Shown: piece after piece, positions 34,781 to 46,545 of the stretch | Layout of the letters: each line of letters starts with the position of its first letter | How positions within the stretch are numbered: the first letter of the stretch is position 1 | NCBI GenBank assembly: GCA_963675135.1 | Contig: OY776119.1 | Location: 82,453,727-82,517,726 of the forward strand | Origin: Galeopsis tetrahit | Taxonomy: Eukaryota; Streptophyta; Magnoliopsida; Lamiales; Lamiaceae | Direction: 5' to 3' | DNA: 64,000 bases | Translations under genes and position numbers: made by a program | The notes under the pieces: generated by a model | The model's database searches: none | What the model saw: the letters and a program-made list of their open reading frames with translations, nothing else | What the model was told of the DNA's origin: nothing

Positions 34781-36580
34781 TTGTTAACTGAGTTATCGTT
34801 TGCTAACTCTGGTTTATTTTTCTCATTTTATTAGCGGCTTCCGTTTTCTTCGAATTTAAGAAATAACAATATGCATTTACTAATCACATTAGCTCAAAGT
34901 ATCTTAGAGTAAAATTATCTTAAATTAGCATTTAATAAATTTAGGAGTTCTTCTTGTCATAAAAGAAAATGTTCCCTCCTTTTTCTTTTTTTTACATGTC
35001 ATTTTCGAGTATAATACATTCTATTTTTTAGAAAAAAAAATACCCTTAATTATTTTTTTTTAAATACTAAGAGATATGTCAAACCTCCCTATCTTATCTG
35101 GTTTATTAGAAACAATACATCAAATAGACAAATATTACACCAATGGCCCAATAGTGAAAAATGCTAAAACAGCTAGGTTTGACAGATAATACTCTCACAA
35201 TAAATTGAATCATAATTTTGATTTTGTTCTAATATAGTCATATAGCATTTAAAAAAATTCAATTAGATAATTAAAAATATATATAAATCACTTAAAATTC
35301 AGTTGCATGTATATATTCAATTTCATACAAGAATTTGTCAAAGAATATGGAGTAATATTTTATGTAAAGTTTTTAGTGAAAAATGTAAGAGAATTAAAAA
35401 AAAAAAAAAAAAAGTTGAAAAGAATAAGTGATTTATATATGAAAGTGAAGTTTTTATGTAATGTTTCATAAGTGACAATTGGTGTGATTTTATGTAAAAG
35501 TATAAAAAGTTGTTAATAAATGTGAAGTTATAAAGTGTCAAAAAAAAATGAAACATTAATTTTGACAAAAAATATAAAGTTTAAAGAGAAACGAGGGTAT
35601 AATTGTTTTTAATGTTTCATTTTGTGAGTTAATCAATTAAACTTCTGTAGTCTTAAAATTTGTCTATCAAAAAATGTTGGCACTTGGCAAAGAGATTTTT
35701 GCATTATTATTAAAATGATCATGTTTTCTATTGTCGCCTTTTCAAATTCAATCCTGGAATATTTTATGAGATAACGTTTTTCATGTATAACAGTTTGCAA
35801 CTTTTCAAATTCAAATTATATTTTCCCCCTAAAAGCAAATAATAATTTTTCAAATAAAGTTTCTAAATTTCTAATTAAACATGCTACTAATTGATATGAT
35901 GTATACCTAACATTCCCGCTAATTGAGAATGACATTTAAATTTCTTTACTGTTGTAGGCAAACAAACCAGTCTTTATGGGCTAACTAGCAAAATCTTTAA
36001 AGCTAATAAATTGGTAATCGGTCATCAAACTAATTAACGAACCAAATTAAAAGAAATAAGTACAATGTAAACCTTGTGCGTTGTTGACTTTGAGCAAAGT
36101 ATTACGTCTTACAAATAATGATACGGAGTATTAGTTTTCTAATGATATTAAGTGAAAGACAAATTATATGCACATTGTACACAGTAAATTATTAATACTA
36201 TTAGGGCTCGTTTGCTTAGTGAATTTAGAGGATGGGTTAGGTATGTAAATCCATCACAACTCATGGTTATGGTAAATTTACGTACATAATCTACCTTCTA
36301 AACTCACCTTGAGGTATTTTGATAATTTTGGGTGCTTAGGACACTTTTAAGTTTATTGAATCTTTTATGGTATTAGGTCTTCAATGATTTATTTGTTTGG
36401 ATCTATCCGACTTATAATAATATATTCAATTTAGATATAGGGTCAAACTTTAGGAGATGACGAATTATTTTTCTGTCACATACATAAGATGAGTTTCATT
36501 TACACTATCATAATAGGAGATGTTGGCCTAGTTAGTCTAATAGTCTCGGAATCTAATTCCCCGAAGACGCACAGCCCTTA
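34781..36580. other. AT-rich intergenic DNA
   Basis: About 1.8 kb with poly-A/T runs (for example 35397-35413). No gene, RNA or complete mobile element was recognised. GGGCTCGTTTGCTTAG at 36205-36220 resembles the end of a hAT-type MITE, but no partner end was found. Confidence 0.5.
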
Positions 36581-37140
36581 CTTTTGGCTTTGTTAAACTC
36601 TTTTTTTTTTAATAATTAGTGCAATTCAGTTATTTTACTTATACTCTCCCTCCCTCCGTCCACCAAAAGTGTGCTCACTTGTTTTTTTTTTAGGTTCACA
36701 AAAAATACGTTTATTCTATTTAAATAGTTCATTTTTGAATATTTGTTTTACTTTAATAACAAGATTGAGTATCTAACAAATATATTTTTTACTTGTTATT
36801 CCAAATATATTCTTTATAAATAAAATATGATTTTTTTTAAAACCATATATAAAAAAAAGTGAGCACACTTTTGGTGGATGGAAGGAGTATAAAATAATAA
36901 AATGCATATTATAAACATTTTTTTAAGTTTGATCCATGAAACAGCCATATCAAGCCTTAATTGTGGCCTTGTTAAGTTTTTTTTTTTTATATATAATTAT
37001 TGCAATTCAGTTATTTTACTTATATAAAATAATAAAATGCATATTTTAAACATTTTTTGAAGTTTGATCCATGAAACAGCCACATCATTGATATCAAGCA
37101 TTCATTTTGGACTTGTTAAGTTTTTATTTATTTATTTATT
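36581..37140 (+). repeat. About 145-bp tandem duplication, first copy split by a MITE
   Basis: The block GCAATTCAGTTATTTTACTT ... AAAATGCATATT ... GATCCATGAAACAGCC occurs at 36620-36950 (split by the MITE) and at 37005-37085, with a third diverged start near 37110. The second copy shows the uninterrupted sequence at the MITE insertion point. Confidence 0.75.
36644..36887. mobile_element. Stowaway MITE, copy 1
   Basis: 244 bp with terminal inverted repeats (CTCCCTCCGTCCACCAAAAG on the left, allowing a short 5' insertion, and its complement on the right) flanked by TA on both sides. The Tc1/mariner-type Stowaway signature is the CTCCCTCCGTCC end with a TA target. Confidence 0.88.
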
Positions 37141-37238
37141 GATAATTATTCCAATATAGTTATTTTAATTATACTCCTATAAAAATAACAGTAACACTTG
37201 TATAAAATATTTCACCCATAAAATATGTTTAATTGATA

Positions 37239-37472
37239 CTCCCTCCGTCCACCAAAAGTGTGCTCACTTATTTTTTTAGGTTCACAAAAAATACATTTAT
37301 TCTATTTAAATAGTTCACTTTTGAATATTTTTTTTACTTTAATAACAAGATTGAGTATTTACCAAATATATTCTTTACTCGTTATCCCAAATATATTCTT
37401 TATAAATAAAATATGATTTTTTTAAAAACATGTATAAAAAAAAGTGAGCACACTTTTGGTGGACAGAGGGAG
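37239..37472. mobile_element. Stowaway MITE, copy 2 of the same family
   Basis: 234 bp, same orientation and about 90 % alike to the copy at 36644, with ends CTCCCTCCGTCCACC and its complement, flanked by TA (37237-37238 and 37473-37474). Confidence 0.9.
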
Positions 37473-37914
37473 TATATTTTTTAATTTTTACATGTGAATT
37501 TTTACCTCATTTTACCTTAATTACATATATTTCATGTATGAAATTTTTCATAGAAATTTTTGTGACATAAAAAATAATAAAATGCATATTATAAACATTT
37601 TGTTGATGTTTGAGAGTCGTTTTAGTTCATAAGTTTCGTAAAAACTTGGCTGCAATATTTCATATATGCAATATGGCTTATTGGGCCAAAGCTCTTTTAA
37701 TTGGCCTTTTTTAAGAGCGCGGCTAAAGGCACCCGGATTTTCTATGAGTACACCCACCAAACATTTTTTTAATCTTTCAGAACCTGTAAAATGTCCCATA
37801 TACCCCTAGGTTAAAATTTATGAAAAAACGAGGATGAGTACACCCACCCATTCTATTTCACCACCACCATTCAATAAAAAAACTTTAAAATTGCAACAAA
37901 AATTAATCCAAAAC

Positions 37915-38270
37915 AACAAATGTTCGAAAAAATTTCCAAAACAAACATGTTCGAAATTTTTTCCAAAACAAACTCAACATGTTCGAAAAAAAATTCAAAA
38001 CAAACTCAACATGTTCGAAAAAAAATCCAAAACAACTCAAATTTGTTCGAAAAAAAAGATCGAACATCTTGTTCGAAATTTTTTCCAAAACAAACTCAAG
38101 TTGTTCGAAATTCTTTCCAAAACAAACACAATATGTTCGAAAAAAAATTCAAAAAAACTTAAATTTGTCCGAAAAAAAAAATCGAACATCTTGTCGAAAT
38201 TTTTTCCAAAACAAACTCAAGTTGTTCTAATTTTTTTCCAAAACAAACACCCTATGTTCGAAAATAATTC
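37915..38270 (+). repeat. TGTTCGAAAAAA / CCAAAACAAAC tandem array
   Basis: About nine short units of TGTTCGAAAAAA plus TTCCAAAACAAAC, with an imperfect doubling (37920-38065 and 38065-38190). It is homologous to 2820-3345 in the mobile-domain element. Confidence 0.85.
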
Positions 38271-38329
38271 TCAAACTTAAAAAAAAATCAGAAACCTTAA
38301 TTTTTCTAATTTTTCAGACCTAAACTTAC

Positions 38330-38660
38330 CTGTTAGCGGCGGCGGTGAGGGGAGGAGCACTACGGCCGCGGCGAAGGGGAGGAGGGGGTGGGCGGCGGCC
38401 GCCGCGTCTGTGGGGAGAAGGGAGGGCAGCGGCCGCGACTGTGGGGAGGAGGGAGGGCGGCGGCCGCGACTGTGGGGAGGAGGGAGGGCGGCGGCCGCGA
38501 CTGTGGGGAGGAGGGAGGACGGCGGCCGCGACTATGGGGAGGAGGGAGGGCAGCCGCGAACGAGGGGCGGTGGTTGCAGGCGCGATGTCGAGCGGGGAGG
38601 GCGGCGCGATGTCGAGCGGCGTTGGCGGAGTGGGTGCCGCCGTGCCGGCGAAGCAGCGCA
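38330..38660 (+). repeat. GC-rich block with 31-bp tandem repeats
   Basis: Units containing CGGCCGCGACTGTGGGGAGG start at 38430, 38461, 38492 and 38523 (period 31). Because 31 is not a multiple of three, open frames through this block shift register at each unit and are not credible genes. The block may derive from captured host DNA. Confidence 0.7.
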
Positions 38661-38825
38661 AGAATATGTGGGTGTCTGAAATGTTGAGAGAGAGAAAGGT
38701 TTTAATTGAATAGAGGGTAATTTTGGGTTTTACATGTGGGTGTACTCATCCGTTTTGTGTGTGTTCTCATCGCGTGGGTGTACTCATAGAAAATCCGGGT
38801 GCCTTTAGCCGCGCCCCTTTTTTAA

Positions 38826-38999
38826 TTAAATTAGTCAATTGTGTATCCATTAAGCTATGTAACCCGCACCGACCCAATTATGTTTTTTAATTTATATCCG
38901 AATTTTTGACCCGTTTATGACTCGTTTTTTCTATTTTCCGTCTGCGGGTTTTTTTTCCAACTTTTCGAATTCCTTTCTCTGCAATTCTCAATTTTTGCA

Positions 39000-39050
<51 letters not shown>

Positions 39051-39929
39051 TGGCGAAATAGTTACGGCGATTTGCGATTTCTTCGTGCTTCGGTTTCTTT
39101 GTCTTTGTGTTTTGTTCGAGCGGTTTCTTCGACGGTTTTGTCATGGTTTCTCTCTAAGCAGTTGGTATCATCTATTTTAAAACTCTACGGTACGTTTTTA
39201 TTTGATCGTTTTGTGTTGTTCTTTTTATTTAAGGGGTATTTCGTTTTTTTATGTAGATATCTTGATAGTTTTTGGTTGTTTCTGGTGTTGTTTACTGATT
39301 TTAGTATTTTTTGCTTGTTTTTACGAGTTTTTGTTAATGTTAGGGTTTTCTCTTTCTCGTTTACTGATTCTGTACTGTATTTTGTATGATTGTTTTAGTT
39401 ATTTGTTGTTTTTATGCTTTGGGGAGTTGATTTACTGATTTTTTTTGTTGATTTGCGACGATTTTTTGTTGTTTCTGTTTCTTTTTTCTTTGCATGTTGT
39501 GTTTCAAGTGTGTTAATTCTATATTAGTATGTTATTTTCTGGTTTATTGATGTAGTAAATGGTGTTTGTTTATATAGTGTTTTCTTTTTTTGTTTCTAGG
39601 AACACATTTACATATATAAATGTATTAGACAATTTTTTTTTTTTATAGTTGTTGAAATGTTGTGGTAGTATTAAGTTTTGTGTTTCTAGTAGTTTATTAT
39701 AAAGTTTCTGTATATGTAGTAAAATATGTTTATATATGTAGTAATTATATTTGGTTAATGTAGTAATACATTGTTATAAGTTCATTTTACTAGTTTCTGT
39801 TTCAGTAATAGTATTTTTTACAAGTTTCTGTACATGTAGTGTTTTCATACTTATTGTTGTAGTTACACATTTGTTATACATGTATTAACATTTTTCTGTG
39901 TTTCTGTAGGTATAGTAACATATTTGTAA
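38826..39929 (+). other. 5' region of the ULP-like gene with CT microsatellite
   Basis: A (CT)n tract spans about 39004-39042. From about 39640 onward the sequence is rich in TGTAGTAA/TGTAGT units, as in the introns downstream. This is the probable promoter, 5' leader and perhaps a leader intron of the gene starting at 39930 (TTTCTGTAG acceptor near 39910). Frames here are low-complexity. Confidence 0.45.
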
Positions 39930-40998
39930 ATGGCAGACGATCAGTATAGATGCACTATGCTTCTATTGGAAGGTCCTCTTGTTCGATCATCTAAAAGGGC
40001 AAGGCCAAGGAAGCCTAAGAAAGAAACTGCTGAGCCTAAGAAGAAAAAGTCCAAGCCTACTGAATTTGATTCTGATGTTCAGTTTGTAAAACATGTTAGG
40101 CCGTTTATTCCTCATGGTAATCCTTCTGGTCTTTTCGAAGTTATCCAAAATCTTACCCCTAAGCAAGTGCAGGATGTTAAGGACATTGGTTTTGGTGGGT
40201 TATTGAATCTGAAGCTTACAAGAATAATTGGTCATGATATGTTGAATTGGTTGGTTAAAAACTTTAACCACAGTAGTTGGATGCTATCTCTTGGTAGATC
40301 ACGTAGTGTTCTTTTAAGCCCTGATGATGTTTATGATATCTTTATGCTTCCTCGTTGTGGTGAATATGAGGTTTCAAGTTATCTGCGTTGTGATGAAAAT
40401 GTTGTGTTGGATAGGCTTAAGTATATGTATGGGGTTCGTTCGAATGATAAGGTGTCTTCACTTGCTGCGTTGATTAAATCCAATCTTGGTGATGGTGGAG
40501 ATGACTTTAAACGTGTATTTGTTTTCTATTGCCTTCAGTCCTTTTTCGACCATCCTCCGAATACTCGTATATGCTCCAGTTTGATGAAATGTGTCGAGGA
40601 TGTCAGTAAGATACCGAAGACAGATTGGTGTTCCTACATTTTTAAGAGGTTATGTGATGTTGTGATGGCATTTAATGTTAAATCAACGTGCCACGTTCCA
40701 GGATGCCTGCCAATCCTCCAAATTTCCTCTTATCCAACACTGGACTGATAGCAAGATGATTGAATGTTGTTTGCAGGAGGTGGATGGAAAGGTGTATGGT
40801 GATGGTGATTTAGTTGTTGATGTGTACCCTATCACTGAAAAAGGAGTTGTTAAAGCTCAGTTTGTCAATGAATGGGTAATTTAATTTATTAAATTTTGTT
40901 AGTTATTTTTATTTTTTTTAATTCTAACATTTTTTTTGTTTTATGCTGCTATTCAGGAAGGACATTCAGGAAATAAGTGTCCAGTAGATGAAGCTTAG

Positions 40999-41515
40999 GT
41001 ATATTTTTTACTTTTTAGTAATGTTTTGTTTATGTAGTAACTTACATTATTGCATGTAGTAATATAATATGTTTCTTAGAGTAATACATTATTTTGTATG
41101 TAGTAAAACATTTTTTCCTATGTTATACTCTTTTACATGTAGTTATTGTGGTTGCATAAGTTCTGTTGATGTAGTAATTCATATTATCTCATGTAGTAAA
41201 ATATAATATCTGATGTAGTATCACATATTCTTTCATGTAGTAATATATATAATATATGATGTAGTAGTAATACATATTTTGTATATAGTGTTCAGTTTGT
41301 GTAGTAATTCATATGTTTTTGTATAGTGTTCAGTTAGTGTAGTATCAAATATTTTATGCATGTAGTAACACATATTCTTTCATGTAGTAGTAATTAATTT
41401 TAATTCCAGCATTTAGTTGTTGTAGGAAGACTTATTATTGCATGTAGTATTATTTAATATTGTGTTTAGTAATAGATAGTTATCATCTTGTAATACAAAA
41501 TATTTTTCATTTCAG
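40999..41515 (+). repeat. TGTAGTAA repeat field in an intron of the ULP-like gene
   Basis: About twenty degenerate TGTAGTAA(T/C) units at 10-35 bp intervals fill the intron. The same motif fills the 5' leader (39660-39900), a later intron (45835-46045), the element inside the hAT (57135-57620) and the right edge (63000-63690). Confidence 0.8.
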
Positions 41516-42774
41516 GATGATCCAAAGATGTTGCATGATTTGATGCAGGATATTTGTGAAATTTCGTCAGATTATGTTAAAAAATTGAGAAATATTAAAG
41601 ATGTTGCAACTGTTGTTAGCTCAAGTTCAGAGGAACTTACTGATTCTCAAAAAATTTACTCTGATGAAAAGGTTTTAGCAACAATTGATGGGTTGGTTGC
41701 TAACTTTTTACGTACTAAAGAACTTGTGCTAGAGATGCCTAGTTTTGAGCTTTTTCCAGATGATCCACTTGACTGTTTTGGTTTAAATAAAAATGGTGGT
41801 GAGAAAGATGATGGTGGGAAAGATGGTGGCGAAGAGGCTGTTGATAGGGAAGAAGTTTGTGAGAGAGATCTGGGTGGGAATGATGTTGTTGAGGAAGAGG
41901 CTATTGAGACTGTTATTGGAGATGAAATTTTAAGGGAAGATGTTGTTGTTCGTGAGGCTGTTGGTGAGGTTGTTAAGGTTGTTGGTGAGGCTGTTGAGGC
42001 AGAAAATAGTAAGGGAGATGAGGACATTGGGTTAGATGAAAATAAGCATGATGAGGTAGTTTCTGAGAAATCAAAGGGTAAGGGCAAAGTCAGTGGGGAA
42101 GATATTGATGAGGATGCTGAAGAGTCCGAAAGTGATGATGAATACAGTGATGGAAGTGATAGTGATGAAGATGTTTTTGAGAAAGCAGGGGGAAAGTTTA
42201 TTTTTGATCGTGACAGTCATTTTGGAAAAGTTTTTATGAAAATTGAGAAGGATGTTGGGTATTTGTCTGAGTTTTGTAATGCCAATGCAAGGATATTTTC
42301 TAGCATGAAGACTGGATTGTTGAACATTGTTGATTATGTTTTTCACTCCAAGGAAAACATGTAGTAAGTTTTTATTTTTTGTTCTTCCTATTTATATCTT
42401 TTCTAATGTTCATGTGTTTACTAATAAGCATTATATCTTGTACTAAATAATTTTTCTTTTATTCTTTGTTGTAGTGAGGAGTTATTCAATACAGACACTG
42501 AATTGCATATGGTTAGCAAAGATGATTTCTGGACGTTGTATACAGACAAGGAAATCAGTATGCCAGTTATAACTGCGGTGGCGTATATGATTAAGGGGAA
42601 ATTATTGTTAAGGTCATTTCACTAAGAGTTTTATCTAATAGGGCATATGTTTTTTTTTTAAATCTATTAAGGTGAAAATGACACCTAATAAGACATTGTT
42701 GCCCTTTACCAATTTAAATAATTTGAAATTAATAAATATTAATAATTTTGAATTAATGCAGTTCCTAGTTATAC

Positions 42775-42965
42775 GCACCTTCCAATTATTAAAAAATTCC
42801 TAAAATTAAGCAATTCGAATTAATTGTTAATTATTCAAACCAATAAAATTAAAAAATCTGCATTTTATGATCCTTCCAATTATTCAAATATTCCTAAAAT
42901 TAAGCAATTCGAATTAATTGTTAATTATCCAAACAAAAAAAAATAAAAAATCGGCATTTTATGAT
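42775..42965 (+). repeat. Two-copy tandem repeat, about 90 bp
   Basis: The block CCTTCCAATTATT ... TTAAGCAATTCGAATTAATTG ... GCATTTTATGAT occurs twice in a row inside the insert. Non-coding. Confidence 0.75.
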
Positions 42966-43136
42966 TCAGAAATAAGCGTGTCATAGAGTATACAATTCCC
43001 CATATTTTGAATATGCATATATATATGAAATAGATTATGAATTTTAATATGAACAGTGAAATGAATTTTGGTATGTAGAAATGGGTTATGAAGACCGATG
43101 TTCATTTCAATATGAAGTTTAAAACGGCATACATGA

Positions 43137-43340
43137 TTGAATTTTTTGGTATGCATAAAATAACATGAACCAATGTGCACAGAGTGACATGCATATCAAT
43201 ATGCAAAATAGATGTGCACATTTGTAAATGGCATATTCAAACAGGACTGGATTTTTTGGTATGCATAAAATAACATGAAACAATGTGCACAAAGTGACAT
43301 GCATATCAATATGCAAAATAGATGTGCACATTTGTAAATC
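43137..43340 (+). repeat. Two-copy tandem repeat, about 115 bp
   Basis: TTTTTTGGTATGCATAAAAT to GATGTGCACATTTGTAAAT occurs at 43141-43229 and again at 43253-43340 with a few changes. It lies downstream of the captured SEC15 exon in its transcription sense. Non-coding. Confidence 0.8.
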
Positions 43341-43730
43341 AAGGGTAACCGCATAGGCATACTAGAAAGAAATAAAGATTCAACAAAATAGAGCAAAAGT
43401 TTATAGGAAGCTCAACAAAATAAAGCAATCGCTACACAATTGAAATCAAATCCCAGCTGATCTTCATTTCTTCCGAGAATAGTTAAAATAAGCGTGCGAA
43501 CTTTCAGAAAAAACTGCATCAAGTCCAGAATCATTAAAACACATCTACAAACTCAATCAACGATCAAAATTACTAAGGTCAAACACTCGACAAAACAATT
43601 GCGCTAAATTACAACAAAAATTTGCTTAGTAGAAAATAAAATTCGTCCAAAACTGACAAAAAATAAATTAAGTGTGATATATTCTCCCAATTAAACTTCA
43701 ATTCCATGAAAAAGAAAAAAAGCAACATAC

Positions 43731-44197
43731 TCGTAGAACTGGCCTTCAGAGATGTGACTATTACACTTCACACAAAGCTCCAACACCTGTACACAGTTCT
43801 TCGACATCTTAATAGTTTCAGTTACATTCTTTTTAACCGAATAAGATTCTAGAAGCTCCTCAAGCTTCATAAGTAACGCGCTCCCAACCTGCTGCAACCT
43901 ATAGTTATCACTTGACAGCTCGCTTTTCAGCTCTTCAGCATCGACCAGGACACCACGTAACTCATCCACCGCAACAATGAATTCCTCATAATGAAGCTTG
44001 CAAAGATCCTCGATTTCAACTTCTTTCTTTTTAACCAAGTGTTTAAGCTGATGTAAGAGAGCTTCGGGCTTCCCTGTCTCGAATGCTAACGAAACCATTG
44101 GTCCTAAATCCTCTCCATTACTGACCATGGTTGCAAGAACATAATCCTCACCAGTATCTCCATTTTCAGTTACGATTCTCCTAGTTTTCGAACCCAT
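43731..44197 (-). pseudogene. SEC15B: Captured first exon of an exocyst SEC15 gene
   Basis: The minus-strand frame starts MGSKTRRIVTENGDTGEDYV at 44197 and continues without a stop for 155 codons through LLHQLKHLVKKKEVEIEDLC, YEEFIVAVDELRGVLVDAEE and a coiled-coil-rich stretch to ISEGQFY, where a GTATGT donor follows at 43730. This matches the N-terminal part of plant SEC15 (about 790 residues in full), closest in my judgement to SEC15B. SEC15 is an exocyst subunit that tethers secretory vesicles at the plasma membrane. The intron donor and some 5' leader are kept, so genomic DNA was captured, not a cDNA. The rest of the gene is absent here. Confidence 0.85.
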
Positions 44198-44539
44198 ATC
44201 CGATATTTCTAGTCAGTATGTACCTACCAATCAACACCCATTACTTCAATATTTCACTTAACCACTAAATTTTAAACAGCACCACAACAAAGAGAACCCT
44301 AAATCTAAAAACAAGAACCACAAAACAATAATAGCATAGCAACCCCTTCAAAATTATACAAAATTCCATTAGGGATCCATACCCTTTTTCAAATTCAAGA
44401 AAATTTAAAAGAAACAAACAGTCCAACCAAAAGGGTTTCAGTTTCACACACTGAAACAAAGAAGCACACTTTCATCATTGAACTAAAACTATCACATGAA
44501 CCAAGAATCAATTTACATTTCAAAGAAAGGGGATATCAG

Positions 44540-44740
44540 CACACAAGTTAAAATACCAAAAATAATTACCTTAAACAGAAGAAAAAATCAATAACCCTCG
44601 ATCCTGATCAAAATCAAGAAGCGAATCCCTGAATTGTGTTTCCGTTTCCCGAGAAAATACGTTGGCGAATCCTGTTTTGTATTTGGGTTTTACGTTGGCA
44701 AAATAATTACCTTAAACAGAAGAAAAAATCAAGAACCCTA
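44540..44740. repeat. Short direct duplication beside the SEC15 fragment
   Basis: AATAATTACCTTAAACAGAA with flanking bases occurs near 44558 and again near 44701, a duplicated stretch of about 40 bp at a spacing near 143 bp. The second copy joins a GC-rich segment (44740-45100) of unknown origin, suggesting a stitched junction. Confidence 0.6.
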
Positions 44741-45100
44741 TGTGCACAACAGAAACTCAGATCGAAAGGCCAGATCGGCCACCACGAACCACTAGAAGCA
44801 TCTCCGCCGGAAACATCTCAGTCATGGTGGTGGAAGACCTCCGACGAAGGTTTACAGCGACGCCGCGTTGGAGATGGAGTCGACGGAGAACAGATCAGCC
44901 ATGGCGAAGGGGGCGACGACCATGGCCATGGAGGGGGCGGCGGGGAGGCCGTGTGTAGCGACGCCGCGTGGGAGATGAAATTGCAGAAGACGGCGGCGGC
45001 ACCGGTGGGAAAAGGGGGCGGCTGCACCGGTGGGAAAAGGGGGCGGCGGCAGCCGTGTGATGGTGGGGAGAGGAAGAGGGCTAGGGTTTTGATATAGACT
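44741..45100. other. GC-rich segment of unknown origin in the insert
   Basis: High GC compared with its surroundings, with a doubled GGTGGGAAAAGGGGGCGGC unit (about 45003 and 45030), and an AAACCCTAG-type leader motif near 45080 on the minus strand. Open frames exist on both strands, but none resembles a known protein. It may be a second captured fragment, possibly a leader. Confidence 0.4.
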
Positions 45101-45834
45101 TCTTATGAATATGGGCGAAAATTTGGGGAAATGATGTCATGCAATTAATGTTTGAATTTAAATTTCGAATTAAGAGGTAAAATCTATTAATTAAGAGGTT
45201 ATATTAATATAAAGGGCAAATACGGTTTTTTGACACAAAAATGACCTTATTAGGAAATTTTAAAAGTTGTATGTTTTAGTTGTTTAATAGTCTATAAAAG
45301 TGACCTTATTAGGTAATATTCTCTATGATTAATTCTGAATTTCATAATTGTTCTAAGAAAAGACTGTCTAGATACATCTTTAGCCTTGATCACAGTGTAA
45401 GTGTATTAACAAAAATTTGTGTTTTTTAATTTTTTGTTGCTTATTTTTTATAATATTAATTTTTGTTAACAAAAAGCTTTGGAGCATATGATAACTTCTG
45501 CAAAAAAGAAGAAAGAATATGAAGCAGAAATTATTGGTTCTTGGAAAGGTTGTCTCGAGTTAATGCCGAACAGGGATGCTATAATGACATCGGATTTGGT
45601 ATTTATTTTTTTTTAATTATTTTCATTACAGTTTTTTTTTAATATTTTAATCACATATTTATATATATATATGTATATATATTTGCAGGTTTTCGTCCCA
45701 TTTTGTGTATTTACACATTTTGCTGCTGTTGTTTTCAACTTTTCGAATGGCACTTTGCAATACCTGGATAATATGATTCATGTTAAACCCGAGACATACT
45801 ACAAGATGTCTAAAATATGTGTTAGTGAATTTTT

Positions 45835-46050
45835 TTAATGTAGTATTTCAATCCTTTTCTTGTAGTAATATCTATATGTATATGTAGTAATTCACAAATT
45901 GTTAATTTTAATGTAGCTATATGTTTATGTTATTATGTAGTAACATATTGTGTGTGCATGTGACATGTATTTCTAAACTGTATATATGTAGTAATCTATA
46001 TATGTACATGTAGTAATCTATATCTTTACATGTAGTATTCATTAAGTGTG
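45835..46050 (+). repeat. TGTAGTAA units in a second intron of the ULP-like gene
   Basis: Six or more TGTAGTAA(T) units between the exon ending 45820 and the exon starting 46069, matching the field at 40999-41515. Confidence 0.75.
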
Positions 46051-46545
46051 TCATTTTTTTATTTGCAGCAAAGACTCATGTTCACATTTCTGAAGGATTT
46101 GAATCATCCTAATGCTAATAAGGTTAAAGATTTCAATCTTGTGGAAATTCCATTTGAATGGAAGAAAGTAGAAAGTAACAAGGATTGTGGTGTTTTTCTT
46201 ACTCACCACATTTTTCATTTCAATGGGGAACTTTATTCTTCTGCTGATCTGTGCAATGTAAGTTTTTCTCATCATTTTTTTTTTTTTGTTAACTTTATTC
46301 TTCTGCTGATCTGTGCAATGTAACTTTATTTTTGTGGTGTTTTTTTTTTTTTTTTGTAGGCTGATTTCAGAATTAGAATGAGGGCTGAGTTGTGTGTGAG
46401 TTTGATAACTTCAAATGTCAATGTGAAGAAAGATACAATCATAGATAAAGTCTATGATTTTTATTTGAAGAAGTCGATGTTGTTAGAGGAACTTGAAAAG
46501 GCGAAGAAAATAGAGGAAGGGAAGAAATCAGCTGAAGAAAGGAGG

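Larger units (their letters stand above)
37715..38815. mobile_element. Complete small Mutator-like element with 10-bp target duplication
   Basis: Ends GAGCGCGGCTAAAGGCACCC (left) and the complement GGGTGCCTTTAGCCGCGCC (right) form inverted repeats of about 42 bp that extend imperfectly to about 100 bp. CCTTTTTTAA is duplicated on both sides (37705-37714 and 38816-38825), a size typical of MULEs. It carries TTCGAA-type repeats and a GC-rich block but no recognisable gene, so it is non-autonomous. Its right end matches 3953-3994. Confidence 0.9.
42613..45318 (-). mobile_element. Inserted element carrying a SEC15 fragment (Pack-MULE-like)
   Basis: The ULP-like protease exon is interrupted between about 42612 and 45319; coding similarity resumes with MINSEFHNCSKKRLSRYIF. 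Insert ends read AAGGTCATTTCAC on the left and AAAAGTGACCTTA on the right, a short imperfect inverted repeat, with further inverted similarity containing CCTAATAAGGTCA and TTGCCCTTTA about 60-90 bp in. A clean target duplication was not found, so class and exact limits are provisional. It carries the start of a SEC15 gene and several short tandem duplications. Confidence 0.55.

Noticed and set aside
35338..35568. A 76-codon minus-strand frame in AT-rich DNA
   Set aside because: Low-complexity Phe/Leu-rich translation of poly-A/T sequence.
36205..36600. A hAT MITE starting GGGCTCGTTTGC
   Set aside because: Only one end is visible; no inverted partner or 8-bp duplication was found.
38345..38713. 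Open frames through the GC-rich block on both strands
   Set aside because: They depend on a 31-bp tandem repeat that shifts the frame every unit and show no known domain.
44636..45097. A 153-codon open frame next to the SEC15 fragment
   Set aside because: GC-rich with internal duplications; frame likely open by composition only.
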